Shown in pieces: positions 45,485 to 57,654 of a stretch of 64,000 nt of DNA (position 1 is its first letter; each line of letters starts with the position of its first letter). The translations under genes were made by a program, and so were the position numbers. The notes under the pieces were generated by a model. It ran no database searches, had not been told where the DNA came from, and was given only the letters and a program-made list of their open reading frames with translations. The stretch is from Serpula lacrymans var. lacrymans S7.9 (lineage: Eukaryota; Basidiomycota; Agaricomycetes; Boletales; Serpulaceae): the NCBI RefSeq assembly GCF_000218685.1, contig NW_006763292.1, positions 1,447,685 to 1,511,684 of the forward strand, in the 5' to 3' direction.

Positions 45485-46530
45485 GTAAGTATGTACTCAT
45501 TTTGCATTCCATTGTGCCGCAACTCCTCTATTACTGCTGTATCTCCTACCCACATAGCTATGCCATCTTATTTGTACCATGTTTGCTATGTATCATATAT
45601 TCTTGTACTTGTATCAGCTATTTGATAAAATTTATCAGTTACTTGCTAGGACAAATACACTTATATGTCCCTTCAAAGGTATAAAAACATTGTATTTATT
45701 CAGACAAATATTGAGAGCACGTCGGAAAAAAGCTGGAAACATCCTTTCAGCACTATATTTTACAGAATATACATGAGATTGATGACTAATTTGAATAGAA
45801 CAGCTACCAATATGACATACTATCTCAACAAGTCAAGGCTCCTGTGAAGAGGGATGTCAAGAGCCTCCACATGACTTATTAGAGATTGTTATATACTAGT
45901 ATTAGTAAGCAGTTATAATCCAATCAGGATTTGGGTGGAAGCCTCTTTTTAGAGGCTGTCTCTCAGATGGATTCTCCCCTACAGGGAAACCCCATCTGAC
46001 AATGCATGGGAACCTCTTGAGAGCACTGCCAAGGGTGCCTGCTGCCCAATTTGGACCGGCCACAGGGGCTTTGCTGAAATTAGTAGTGGCACGTGGTGGT
46101 TGACAGATTGGTGATGGAAGCGGATGGAGAGCGGTGACATCAGGTGTGGTAGAGGTGCAAGGAGGACAAGTGGGAGGAGGGTGGAGGTGACAAGGGTGTG
46201 GACTAAGATAGGGATCCAAAAATAACTGTCTGGTGAAAAGATAAAGGAAAGAATGACACCTCACACAAGGATTAAAAAGCATATCATATCCCCATTCAAA
46301 GTGGTGGAAACAAAGGGAGGTGTCAAAAAAACTGCTAACACGCCAGTTATGAAGTGTTGAAGGAAGCTGGAAGAAAGCAACAAGGGTGACTGTGCAGATG
46401 AGGCCAAATTGTCAACAATATGGGATAAGATGAGGGGGTTATCAATGCCAGGGATATCCTTTTCATGCTATTGGTATTTATGGTCATATAGTATCTGACT
46501 GTTATTAATCATCTTAAGCTTCTCTGGAAT
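45485..46530. other. No confident gene
   Basis: A minus-strand Pro-rich frame at 45902-46282 has no recognised domain. The rest has only short frames. Confidence 0.4.
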
Positions 46531-46608
46531 AAATAAGTGCCCATTAACACACATCTTGGAAGTTGCTCCCAAAAAAGAAGATGGACTGCTAAGTACAGTA
46601 TAAAAATT

Positions 46609-47127
46609 AATCTTGTGGTATCTTTAATGTTCGTGAGTGTCTCACCTGTTTTTTGCTTCCACACCATCGCTGTGGTGAATTTCATATCTGGGGACAGATT
46701 CTTCAGTGCACACTACAAGTTAACAGGAGAGAGGCACTCACTGATCAATGCCAACCATTGCACACTCTTTTAATATACTACAATCCATGGTACATCTGTT
46801 TGGGGATACCTGAAATACATTGAGCAAGGCTATAATGTTTAAATGAATTCACAAGCATGGGAGAACAAGGGGACAGAAGAAGCTCACCTGTGTCAAAAGG
46901 ACATGATATGTCCTCATATAATTTGTACCATCAACAATTGTAGCTGTTTGTTCTGGAAAATTTGTGAGGAAGGAGATGTTGCAGTGGAGGTAAGGGAAGG
47001 AAAAGACAAGCCATGCTGCTATGGCCATGAGATGGTGTGGTACTTTTGGGGCTACAGGTGTAAGGGCAAATATCAGACATTACAATTTTTTGCTATGACA
47101 GTGGGAAGAGGCACACCTTATCCATAA
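46609..47127 (+). pseudogene. Unknown ORF, copy 1, antisense to the Helitron at its 3' side
   Basis: Two frames on the plus strand (46609-46773 and 46843-47127, separated by stops) correspond to one protein: VSVSPVFCFHTIAVVNFISG, SLINANHCTLF, then AHLCQKDMICPHIICTIN, CSCLFWKICEEGD, WYFWGYRCKGKYQTLQF. The Cys/His spacing (C-x5-CPH-x2-C) suggests metal binding, but no family is known to me. A related copy lies at 47397-47900. Both sit just beyond a Helitron helicase C-terminal end on the opposite strand. Confidence 0.55.
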
Positions 47128-47144
47128 AAGCATGTAGTTAGCAA

Positions 47145-47300
47145 CTTTCACAATATTGCATGCTGTGCTAAATAAAGAGTCTTGGTTTTTTCATTTAATG
47201 CCTGCATACAATTGGACTCTTCTCTGAGCTTTTTCCCAATATGTTGGTAAATGTGTCCACTTTTGAAAGGCCTCAAGATGGCAACACCAGCTAAAGATGC
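47145..47300 (-). pseudogene. Helitron helicase C-terminal fragment (extra copy)
   Basis: The minus strand encodes VASLAGVAILRPFKSGHIYQ and HIGKKLREESN, the last part of a Helitron helicase. The segment 48095-48190 has the corresponding TSLAGVAIMRLFKIVC, so this is a second Helitron end, about 0.9 kb beyond the first. Confidence 0.75.
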
Positions 47301-47396
47301 CACACGGAAAAGGTGAAGAGGCAAAAAATAGAGAAAAGTATGGTGTAAATGTAGACATTGAGGAAGTGGTGATTTTGGTGTGAGGCAAAATGGAGA

Positions 47397-47935
47397 TTGA
47401 CGTTGTAGTGTTATCCACATCTATGAGTGTCTCACCTGTTTTTTGCTTCCACTTGACAGCTATGATGAACTTCATAAGCAGAGAGGGATTTTTTAGCGCA
47501 TATCTGAATCTGACAATGCAACAGTGCTCACTTGTCAATGCCAACCATTACACACTTTTCCAGTATGCAACACCTCACACAACCACCGTTTGGGGATACT
47601 TGAAGTATGTCCACCATGGCTATAATGTTCAAATTAACCCGCAAGTATGGAAAAGTGAGAAGGAAAGAAAAGAAGCTCACCATTGTCAAAAGGATGCCAT
47701 ATGTCCTCATACCATTTGCACAATCAATAGCCTGAGTTGTCTGTTTTGGAGGTTGTGAGAGGGAGGTGATGAAGATGTAAAGATAGGAAAAGGAAAAGCT
47801 GAGCTCCACTGCTCTCCAATGCTATGGAAATGGGATGGTGTGGTACTTGGGAGGTTGGAGCTGTAACAGGAACTATCCTATGCTATGGCCATTTGCATGT
47901 ACAGTGGGAAGGAGACTACCTTATCCATGAAAGAT
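47397..47935 (+). pseudogene. Unknown ORF, copy 2, antisense to the Helitron at its 3' side
   Basis: It is homologous to 46609-47127 in DNA and protein: SMSVSPVFCFHLTAMMNFIS, SLVNANHYTLFQYATPH, VWGYLKYVHHGYNVQIN, AHHCQKDAICPHTICTIN, LSCLFWRL, stop at 47758. Similarity to copy 1 continues past the stop to about 47935 (CTTATCCATGAAAG), so the stop is probably secondary. This copy has an intact middle part that copy 1 has lost. Confidence 0.6.
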
Positions 47936-49704
47936 TGTAGATACAACATCTGTAAGGAACAAAGAATACGGACAAGTGCTGGCCACAAGCAGGGGAGGAA
48001 TTCAGTATAGTAGAGCTTATGGGGGTCAAAGTGCTTGCTAAGTATTTTTTGTTCATCTTGTCAAAGCATGCAGACAACAAAATTCTTCTCTGAATTATTG
48101 TCCTATATATTGGTTAATGCAGACAATTTTAAATAATCTCATAATTGCTACACCTGCCAATGATGTTGCACAAGACAGCATAATGTATACACTTTGTAAG
48201 GATCTGCAACCAGTGAGGTCCAAAATCACCTTTTTAAGAGATTGTCCTTGTACCTTGTAGTCAGTGTAAGCATAAGCAGGCAACAAGGGAAGTTGAGTGC
48301 ATACAATGCTATATGACTTGCCAGATGCTATTCCTGTCAGGGTAGGAGTATATTTGAATTGTGTTGTACTGGGAATGATGGGCACAATGTCTACAGGAAG
48401 ACCAGGTGACTACAGGTTAGTGCCAAGAATGTTGACATGTACACATTTGGCAAAGCAACAATTATATTCATCCACTGAGTACTTGATATCTTCTAGTATG
48501 CCATTGACCACTTTGCAAGATATTGCCATATTTTCAGTGACCATCACACACATCCCGCGCACAAGAAGGAGCTTACCCAAGCTGTTATGAGACATTGTGG
48601 AGCCTACCTCATCCCATACAAATTGTTGTAAGTTATTTTTGAGATGTTGTTTCTTCATCATGCCTTTGGAGTGGTAGACAATGAAACCATGCTTGGAATT
48701 GCAGGCAAAAAATTGAACCTTTTTATAGTTTATAGCATCTCTCAATACTTTTTTGCACACAATAACAGGTGCATCTTTGAAATTATTGAGTTCATCAGAG
48801 TTATGTGTGGACATGTATTGCATACAATGTTTATTTAAGATGTCAAAGTTGGACTCACCATAATTAGAACCATGACCCTTCTGTTCATTGGTCACCACAC
48901 TAGTTCTATTATATGCACATCCCAACTAAATCCTCTGCAAGAGTTTGATAAATGCCCAATCACCCTGCGCACACCAGTCTTTCTTGAGTTTGCCGACATT
49001 GTTCACTTGACGCCACAAAAATGTTCCATTTAAAGATGATTGCCCATATTTGGTTTGAGCGGTATTAGGAGTAAGATGGCTAACTAATAAATACCCAGAA
49101 AATGTGGTCTCTCTAACCAGTTTAAGTTGTCCAAAGTCTCCTGTGAAGATGACATTGATTCCACCAAAAAATTTCAAAGCTTGTGCAACATCATAGACCT
49201 TGGCAAAAGAGAGGCAGTGAGATATGTTGCTTCACAGAGACGCTGAGACCATAGAGATCTTATCTATATTAAGATAATTAACATCTCTCCTTAAGTTTTT
49301 GAGTTTGTTTTGATTTGGCTTATGTTGCGTTTTAGGCAAAAAAAGTCAATGAATGTATGGTGGGTCCTTCTATGAGAACAGCAGCACAACCAGTAAGTGC
49401 ACTCAAAATTAATTCATGGCTTGACTGACGCTTGTTAAAAAAGCAATGATTGCTTTGATGACATGGCTTTTACCAGAGCCCCCAATACCAGCAATGCACT
49501 ACAGGCTTGGAGGCATGGAAGCAGGGCAGTTACAGAAGCCGGTGTTACTAATTCCAGCAATGGTGGCAGCACTGGTGGAACATGGCTGTGAACTCAAAAG
49601 GTTAGCCTCAAAAAGGAGCTGCCCACTTGGCTCCTTTTTAGCTCCGTTTCAAGGGCTGCTTTTTAGAGTCCTCAGCCACATTTAACCAATGCCACCAGCA
49701 TTGC

Positions 49705-49804
49705 NNNNNNNNNNNNNNNNNNNNNNNNNNNNNNNNNNNNNNNNNNNNNNNNNNNNNNNNNNNNNNNNNNNNNNNNNNNNNNNNNNNNNNNNNNNNNNNN
49801 NNNN
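49705..49804. other. Assembly gap (100 N)
   Basis: Exactly 100 N bases, a conventional placeholder for a gap of unknown size, lie inside the Helitron gene. Confidence 0.98.
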
Positions 49805-49825
49805 ACTCCCCACCTCCCGTTCATC

Positions 49826-50545
49826 CTGCACTCGCGATAGATGAGGACATGGCAAACATTTGACTGCAGAGTTTGCTGATGAGACGACTGGAAAAAAAAG
49901 GAAAAGTCCTTGTGAAGATCAGCAGGATATTCACACAAGCATCCCAGAAAAGAACTTAAAGCCAACATTTGCCCGATTCCACTATGTCTTGCAAATAATG
50001 ATGGTATGGCCACGGCACTATGCCGACACTGCACTCTAGAACTACTAGGAAAAAAAGGAAAAGACCTTGTCAAGATCAGCAGGATATTGCACACAAGCAT
50101 CCCCGAAACGAACCTGAAGCACACATCTCAATGATTCCATTAGTAACCACGGGTCCTGTAATAGACCCCAAGGCTCGATGCCTCCATGCCTGGAGTGAAT
50201 GTAAAGCATCAATTGTTCAGCACTTTTAGAAGTGTAATGCTCGCCCACAAGCTCTACAGAGTGCTGTTTTTCTGCATTAGCAAAAAGCCCAAAGTTGGTG
50301 ATAACACATTGTAAAATGTGTAATGGAGTACAAGAATTGAGTGTAGGCATAGTGCCTTGGTGTATACCATCATTATTTCCAAGACATAGTTGAATCATTG
50401 AAATGTTTGCTTTAAGTTCTTTTCTGGGATGCTTGTGTGTAATATCCTGCTGATCTTCACAAGGTCTTTTCCTTTTTTTTCCAGTCCTTTCATCAGCAAA
50501 CTCTGTATTCAAATGTTTGCCATGTCCTCATCTATTGCCAGTGCA
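49826..50545. repeat. Three copies of a Helitron segment, two direct and one inverted, next to the gap
   Basis: A segment with GGAAAAAAAAGGAAAAG, GAAGATCAGCAGGATATT and ACACAAGCATCCC appears on the plus strand at 49826-49950 and 50045-50105, and on the minus strand at 50540-50400. The minus copy continues into the reverse complement of the second plus copy, forming a palindrome centred near 50230-50270. On the minus strand it encodes KKRKRPCEDQQDITHKHPRK of the Helitron protein. Confidence 0.75.
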
Positions 50546-51547
50546 GGAGGAGAGTATACCACAGAAGGTGTGTATTGTAATGTGTCATCAACTACACCCA
50601 CACAGTTCAGACATGAGAGTACTTCATTAACTTTTTCCAACTTTTTATCAGGCTGTACCACTGATTCCACCGCAGCAAGGGCATCAAAAGCTCTATCGTT
50701 CTCATCCCACTCATTACGCTGCAAAATGGCTACACATAAGATATCTTCTTGCTCAAAGTTTGGACCGTTGAGGCTAACTGATTGGTTTGCAGTGCTTTGT
50801 TATTGCACATCAGATTGGTTACAGGCATATTTATATTCCTGTTTGTTTCCAATGATCTGGCGCACATATAGTGAGAAGTCATAACATTTGTAAGCCTCTT
50901 GCCAGCTCTCATTGACTATTTTCAGGTCACAAACTGTGTGCCATGGTATAAACAATATTAACATAGCTCGGCACCAAAGGAGATATACAGAATTGCTCCA
51001 ATCCACTCAAGGCAATAGGCTACCTAGAAAAACAAGAACAAAAGGAACCTCTCGCAAGTACACCAAATGTGTGTCTTTTTGTGGATAGGAAGCTAACAAT
51101 TGTCCACAAGGAAGCAGTGTTCTTCCAGGAGCACATGGATAATCACTATGATCAGAAGGATTTGTTCCGTCATTTGTTGTGGGCGCAAGCATAGACATAC
51201 AAGCAATTCTTAATCTTAATAGAATCTTAAGGGCTTGTTCACTGTATTCACACAAGCTCATATTTCCAAATATTCATCGGATTCTTGACAACAATAATCT
51301 TGAATGTCCATATTAGCACCAAATATTTGACCAATCTAATATACTTAATGTTCATATTGCAGTGCATCAAGAAAATCACCATGCCGTTGAAGTTGTTGAT
51401 CCAAGGATGCAATTGACGAGGCAAAATGGACTCAGTGATCAGGTCTATCTCTGATAGAGACTGTGTGGACCCATTGATCTGCATCCTGTAATAAGAATCA
51501 TCATGCAGTTCACCAGGTTTTAGGTGCTTCCAGTATGTATCAGTATG

Positions 51548-51964
51548 TGTAACAACCAAGAGTTAGTTACTCTGGCGCACACTGGAACACACTATAAAGG
51601 TAGTGAAGAGGGAGTGGTTACCACTTAGGCTGCAGAGAGTTTGTTTGTTAACAACAGGAGGACTCGCTAAGGAGTCTCCTGGATCTATTGGGGTATATAT
51701 ACTAATACAGAGTGTTTGTACTTATGTACTATACAGTTTGATAAAGTCAGTGGCTGATGATGTCATGGGGCCTAGCCCGCATGACCAGCTCCACTGTGTG
51801 AGAGAGTTGTATCTAAAATAAGAAGAAGGCAATGCGGCATGAGAAAGAGGAGTTTGAACAAAAGGGGAAGTGCCACGTGGCACCATGTGTGAAAGCTAAA
51901 GTGTACAAGGTTAAAGCAGAGAATGAAAAGGAAGGAAAGGTCCGAAAATTGTGTTATTGTAACA
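51548..51964 (+). repeat. Solo LTR (417 bp) in the Helitron, GTATG target duplication
   Basis: It begins TGTAACAACCAAGAG and ends TTATTGTAACA, flanked by GTATG at 51543-51547 and 51965-51969. It matches 31038-31449 in reverse complement. Skipping it and one GTATG joins the Helitron frame into ...WHEHTDTYWKHLKPGE. Confidence 0.95.
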
Positions 51965-51995
51965 GTATGCTCATGCCAATTACAGGTAATAGCCA

Positions 51996-52357
51996 TGTCA
52001 CGACTTGAGCCAGAGCACTAATTTCTTTTTCATTTTCTTTGATCACATGACAGACATAAGTTGTTAAGCTGCTGCTATTAGCGCGGATAACACAAATACC
52101 TAGTTATATTCAGTCACATGACAATCACGTGACAGAATCCAGACCATGACGTAGAACATCAGTTAGCGCCTCATGGCTACTGCATGTTATATCAGTCAGC
52201 GCCTCATGGCTGACCTTCAGAAATATATATATACTGAACACTCATGTACATACTTTTCTTTAGTTGTTGATTACTTCTTAACATCGATACTTGACACTAC
52301 TTGTTTGATTTAAGACTTATCCCTCCGTTAGTTCGGCAAAAGGGATAGGGCTTTACA
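51996..52357 (+). repeat. Second solo LTR (362 bp) in the Helitron, AGCCA target duplication
   Basis: It begins TGTCACGACTTGAGCC and ends GGGCTTTACA, with AGCCA at 51991-51995 and 52358-52362. TCAGTTAGCGCCTCATGGCT-type words occur twice inside (52158-52215). Skipping it joins FVKELA to ITCNWHEH in the Helitron frame. Its sequence is unlike the neighbouring LTR, so two families hit the same spot. Confidence 0.92.
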
Positions 52358-54435
52358 AGCCAGTTCCTTTACAAAACTTTGAAACCTATGCTCAAACTCA
52401 GCTTTTTTGTGAAATTCAGAAGGAAAGTTTTGAAGGCAAGGATCTTGTAGATTTGGATGGCGTGAAGGTCTCATAATTGGCACACCTGCACTTTCATGCA
52501 AAATATCAGTAATTCTGGGCAGCTTGCACTTTATGATGGACTCCAGCCATAAGATAATATGTTCTTGGTAAGCAGGATTATCTTTCATGTAATCCCACAA
52601 TTGCTGTGGATTGGGGTTTCCATGTAACCACAGAAGGAGATGACAGTGCAAAGTACCTTGTCCTTGGGTTTCAACCATGCTTCATTATGTCCAAAGAGAT
52701 CAGGGGATTGGGAGCCGTGTTGAACAGCAAACTTAAGAAATTGATTCATCATAACATGGAAAAACTGACTTGCCACTGCAGGGTTCTTGGCCACAAATAA
52801 GCTTCATTTATACAGAGACATGGCCTGCCATACTTCTGGCAATAGACCACAGTGTTCGTACCAATAGATGGGATACATCCAATCAATGAGTGCTCAGATT
52901 TCTTTTTTGCAGCACAACTTGTAGCCAGTGGATCCCTTAACTTCTTTCACAATAAGTTTCAACTTTTTTCCAAGTTTAAGCACTTTTTTCTGATATGTAT
53001 TAATGGGTTTTGCTGACAGGTTTTTCTCTGAAAGCCGGATAAAATCTGTCAATCCAGGCGCATGTTTGACAAGTTGAGCATCTACATTGCCTTGTAAGTG
53101 AGAAGGAACTCAAAAGCATAATTGTTGATTGACTTTATTTTTTTGTAATATGTTGGAACATATAAACAAAGTTAGGATCACATTGGAAGCATCCATGACC
53201 TTGCATCAACATATTGCAAAGTTGACTTTCAAATGAGATACATTGACTTTCTGTTTGATGTGGGTGATAAAAGTCTGATCCCCTATAGATCCAAGTGTGG
53301 AAACAAAAGTGACAACATAGCCATATCATTGTCTTTCATCAAAAAAGTACCACTTTGCAACTGCAGAAGTAATGCCCATCTAAACAGGAGGCCAGAGCAG
53401 TCCTTTTCATCACTCTATAACTTACAGGCAAATAATCACCAATTGTATATCCAATGATATCAAGTGTATAAACAGGTTCCACTGTTGAAGAAGATGTGTC
53501 ATGCTCCTCACATATAGTATACCACAGATGTGGCTGAATTTCCATCCCCTTTGGCTGGCACAATATTGTAGAGACAGCGCTGGAAAGTTGATTATTATCA
53601 TCACCATCATATAATTCTTTGAAATTCTCATTGCTAACCTATACACCACTATGTCTATACCACAGATTGTTTGCTATCAGAAAATCAAGCAAAGTTTTGA
53701 CTTTGCACTTGCTAATAAGAGCAGGATGTAATTTTCAAATTGTGTCTCTGTTAATGATGGTATCTGCACCAACAAATAATGCAGTGATTGATTGCTCAAT
53801 ATCTTCTCGAGAGGGAGGCAAAAATTCTAGCACTTTGATTGTATCTTGTGGCAATATAGCAACATTCCCTTTCACATAACTTTGAGAAGTAGTGGGATCT
53901 GCACAAATTCTGTTTTCCTTCTGAGAAAAAGATAAAATAGCTGAGTGGATCAACATTGAGCAACAAACATCAGATCAAACAAAAAGCTGCTATCAACACA
54001 ATCAATAATATTTGCTGGCAAAATGTCATATCCATAATATTGAAAATTTGCCCAGAAGTTGACGGGTTGCTTCCTGCACTCTACAAGAGAGTGCTGACAA
54101 GAGGAACGCATATGTAATTTGCCTAACTGAGCAGTGTGTTGAAGACCTGCATGATAGAGTATCACACTGTTGTACAGAGCAATATTGTAGGACATAGGTG
54201 TGGTGAGGGAGTAACTTGTTCCTTAGCAGTTTATGATCAAAGGAGGCAGGATCTACTAGCTGCTTGTCTTCAAACAGTTTTGTCTAACCACACAAGTGTT
54301 AGAATATACTCTGACATACCAATACCCCATAGGATAATACCTCTGATTTGTAAGCCAATCCAGTATGCAGCAGCTATACTGGGTAAGATGTCCATCGTTG
54401 CATGTCATGTTTAAGATCCTATATTGTATAACCTT

Positions 54436-54508
54436 GGCCATATAGCTCAATTGGTAGAGCAGCTGACATGTATCCAGAAGGTTCCAGGTTCAATCCCTGG
54501 TCTGGTTA
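54436..54508 (+). tRNA. tRNA-like sequence (possible tRNA-Thr(TGT) relic)
   Basis: A 72-nt cloverleaf can be drawn: D-arm GCTC..GAGC, T-arm CCAGG TTCAATC CCTGG and an acceptor with two G-U pairs and one mismatch. The loop CATGTAT would give anticodon TGT, but position 33 is A instead of the invariant U and the anticodon stem has mismatches. It may be a pseudo-tRNA or SINE head. Confidence 0.5.
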
Positions 54509-55234
54509 TTATCCAATTTTATCAACAAGTGCAGAAGGTCAGTACAAGTCACTAGGGTCAAATGTAGTGTCGATAGCTGGTTCTGAGACCTGGTAACCTA
54601 TAGTACCAGGAACCAAATATCAAGGTCAAGATATCCAAAATGATTTGAATAGTTGATTCGGTATGATCCACGCATCTTAATGTGTGTTTGTTTGTTACAC
54701 ATATGAAAAGACACTCTTTAAGTCACCTATTACTCCACACTCTGGGCGTGGCACCTTGCACCAGATAGCACCAGATAATAAAGCCTTAAAGCCCCATTTC
54801 TAAGCACCGGTGGTGCACACCAGCCATTCAGGCCACTTGGAAGATTTCAATGTGGAAACAGCACATGGCGGCACCATGTGCTCCATGCCGAGGCAGAATG
54901 GGCCACATCATCCATCCATATTAGGTCAGTGTCTGTTGTTGTTGTCTTGGACAGTGAGCACACTATATAACTCAATTCTCCACCATTTTCAGGCAATTAT
55001 TTTTAATACTAATGTATCATGCTGCCGAATTGTAGTATATAACATCAGGAAATACCAAAAGGTGAGTCTCATACTCTGTTGATGGTCTGTGCACCATTAA
55101 AGTTTGACTTGTGATGTTTGTCACATCACACCTAACATTTTTGCTGCATACATGTGTGTCGGTTGTTTTCAATGTCCATCCCAGCACCCTCATACCATGG
55201 AAGTCAAGAAAAATACACCGTTTTGGGGACATGA
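54509..55234. other. No confident gene
   Basis: No recognised coding region or repeat was found between the tRNA-like sequence and the Gypsy gag. Confidence 0.45.
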
Positions 55235-56336
55235 GGACAGATAATTTTGTGACCAGATTCCTGGCTCTCTCCATACAAGGGGGCTTAGGTAATGAGCATG
55301 CAGTAGAACTGCTGGAACGTAATGTAAACCCTCATATTGCAGAACAACTCTATCTGCAAGATATGAGAACTGACAACCTCTCTCAAGCAGCAGAGGAGGT
55401 TAGAAAAATAGATGGCGGGACCACCACCAAAAACAACTATTCCCAGAGGAGCCCTGGGTCATCAAACCAAAAATCACATCATTCTCACGGGTTCCAACCT
55501 TTTGGGTTGCAACCAGGTCGGGGTGCACCAATGGATATCGGCGCGGTCCAGGGCGGACAAAAGCGCAGATTCACCTGCTTCAGCTGTGGGCAGGAGGGGC
55601 ACATGGCCCGACAGTGTCCAAACAGAGCGTGGGCCACTTCAAAATAACCAAGGGCGCCAGGCGCGCAAATTAGAAACCGAAAAACCAGACAATTGGCTCA
55701 ACACTCTGGCCGGTCGATCCTATGATGAAATCCGGGCCTTCTTCTACGACCAGCAGGTCAACAAAATGAAGGCTCAGGGAACAGAGTTTGGAGCTTAGGT
55801 CACTTGGGTGCCTTTGCTCCACGAAACAATGAAGTAAACCACAACAAAGTGGCCCCTGCTCCGGGATGTTGCACGAGCAATAACGGAAAGAAGGGGATGG
55901 CTCCCCAATTTGTAAATAGATTCTTGAACTTGTTATCTGAAGTATGTACATGTATGTGTAGTTGTGACTGTGGATTTGCCCTGGACCCATCTGACAATAT
56001 AGCTGCTTTGAGCGCTGATTCAGTGGGTCAGGATGATGAAGGAGTTAATACTAGAAATACTTACAAAACCACCGCTGTACCAGCGTCTCCCTTGGAGCGT
56101 GGCCCCGGCAAGACAAACAATAGGGTGCTTGATTCTGGTAAAAATAAAGTAGAAAAATATGTTGCTTCTTCTTCTTCTTTGGAGCCACCCTTTCCCGAAA
56201 TCCCAAGGTGTGTGTTGATGCGCACATATTTATTCCAAAAAGAGATCTGTTCAGATGTTGGTGTGGAAAACCTTGCCCGGGGCATAGTACACCCAACCAG
56301 CGCACTGCTTGATTCAGGTGCTAACAGAATCTTCAT
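55235..56336 (+). pseudogene. Ty3/Gypsy gag and protease start, frameshifted and truncated
   Basis: The plus strand encodes the C-terminal part of Gag: NEHAVELLERNVNPHIAEQL, AAEEVRKID, a Gln/Gly-rich linker with APMDIGAVQGG, and a CCHC zinc knuckle CFSCGQEGHMARQC (about 55580-55620). After it a frameshift leads to KLETEKPDNWLNTLAGRSYD and the end of gag (EFGA, 55798). The next frame, 55804-56349, is the beginning of pol and reaches the aspartic protease motif ALLDSGANRIFI at about 56307-56340. There the internal part of the CATCAGG element begins. An inverted copy of the same gag lies at 61080-61990. Confidence 0.85.
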
Positions 56337-56870
56337 AGCTCTTGGGTGACTAAGCAACCTATAGCCACATATCACATTTATCCACTACACCATAAGGGCT
56401 TATAAAATATATTATACAGGTGTTATATATTGACCTTTTATGGACTTAGATTATTCTTTTACTCATTGTCACTACTTATATTTGGATAAATAATTATTCT
56501 TGATATTTGAGTATTAAGGATACAAACTACTATTTCACTAATACAGGCTACATAATTAATTAATACTGTATGATTTATTAGCCCTTTTAAGCACCTTGAA
56601 CTATATTATAACTATGACCTTTACAGCTATAGGAGCTATGTAGGCTGCTATAGGCTATAAGTACCTTGCCTATAATAGTATGTATACTTGACTCCAAACA
56701 CTTCTGGCCTCTTTCTATTATTGAACAAGTTTATTCGATTGATTCAGAGTTTGAGGGAATTATAAACACTTCTCCCCTTGGTTAAAATTTTACCTACTAC
56801 TGTGCTATAAGAGCTATAAAAGCTATGATTGCACTGATAGTACTATATTTTCTATGAATGCGTTTATGGT
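56337..56870 (-). mobile_element. CATCAGG TIR element, copy 3 (internal part only)
   Basis: It matches positions about 7955-8490 of copy 1 in the same orientation (GGTGACTAAGCAACCTATAG through GCACTGATAGTACTATA). Both terminal inverted repeats and the B-box end of the tRNA-like unit are missing. Its left edge abuts the Gypsy protease motif exactly. Confidence 0.82.
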
Positions 56871-57654
56871 TTGGTAGCCAGTCATCATGTAAATGTACAC
56901 CTCTAGGCTCTACTGGCCCGCAATTAATGGTTGTGACTTATTCAATGATGCTTTATTCCACACAATATCACTATGTTCTGCCAACCATACATTATCAGTC
57001 CATTAATATATATTAGCTCTAATAGCTACTACAACATTTCAAGGCCAATTGAACTGTGTAACATAGTGACAATGAACTTTCTCCTTGCTCTCAGTTTTTA
57101 CCCAAAAATAGTCTATTGGTGGGATCAATAGTATCTTGATGGCACATTCAGGGGCAGTCATGCAAAATATCTCCTGGTAAAACTGATTTGTGACGTGTGG
57201 GGGGACAGTTTGAATATATAACATTTCACATTACCAAGCATAAATGGTCATCAATTGAAGGGCTGGCCATAAACTTATAAATCATGATTGCAGACACAGG
57301 ACATTCAAGTTGCAGGAATGGCCACCCTTCCTATCTTCATCCAAGCTGATATCAGACCTAATGATGCTAAAGATTGGTTTCATAGGTTATTACTGATACA
57401 AATATTGTCATTGTCTTCATATTCTATCAGGGTTTGAAGCTCATGGTGAGGTAGAAAAATAGTGGGTGATACAGAAGCAAACAGGTTGCAATAGCCTGCG
57501 ACCTAGTTCCTTTCCTATTTACCTTTACATCAAGTCTCCAATTCTAAGGCTGAAAATCTTAAGAAACAAAAACTTGATCCAATCCCTCAAGTGTCCTCTC
57601 CCTGTCCCTGTACTATTTACCTTGCAATCTTAATGGCTATGGATATAGGATAAT
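56871..57654. other. No confident gene
   Basis: A minus-strand frame at 57039-57224 (VPPHVTNQFYQEIFCMTAPE, then ESKEKVHCHYVTQ) looks protein-like but is unassigned. Confidence 0.4.

Larger units (their letters stand above)
48095..54195 (-). pseudogene. Helitron Rep/helicase gene, nearly full length but broken
   Basis: The minus strand carries a Helitron transposase in order. N-terminal region: SYVKGNVAILPQDTIKVLEF and PPSREDIEQSITALF (53870-53770). Helitron-like N domain near 53330-53000. NPAVASQFFHVMMNQFLK (52785-52730). The HUH Rep motif GQGTLHCHLLLWLHGNP (about 52670-52620, reached by a frameshift). A zinc-binding CNWHEH then WKHLKPGE (51985-51500, split by solo LTRs). Helicase: GIGGSGKSHVIKAI Walker A (49490-49440), FFGGINVIFTGDFGQL (49175-49130), VWDEVGSTM, PAYAYTDYKVQGQS and RSLQSVYIMLSCATS (48290-48160). 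It nicks DNA by HUH endonuclease chemistry and unwinds it for rolling-circle transposition when intact. Frameshifts, two solo LTRs, a gap and local duplication disable it. The exact termini were not found. Confidence 0.88.
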
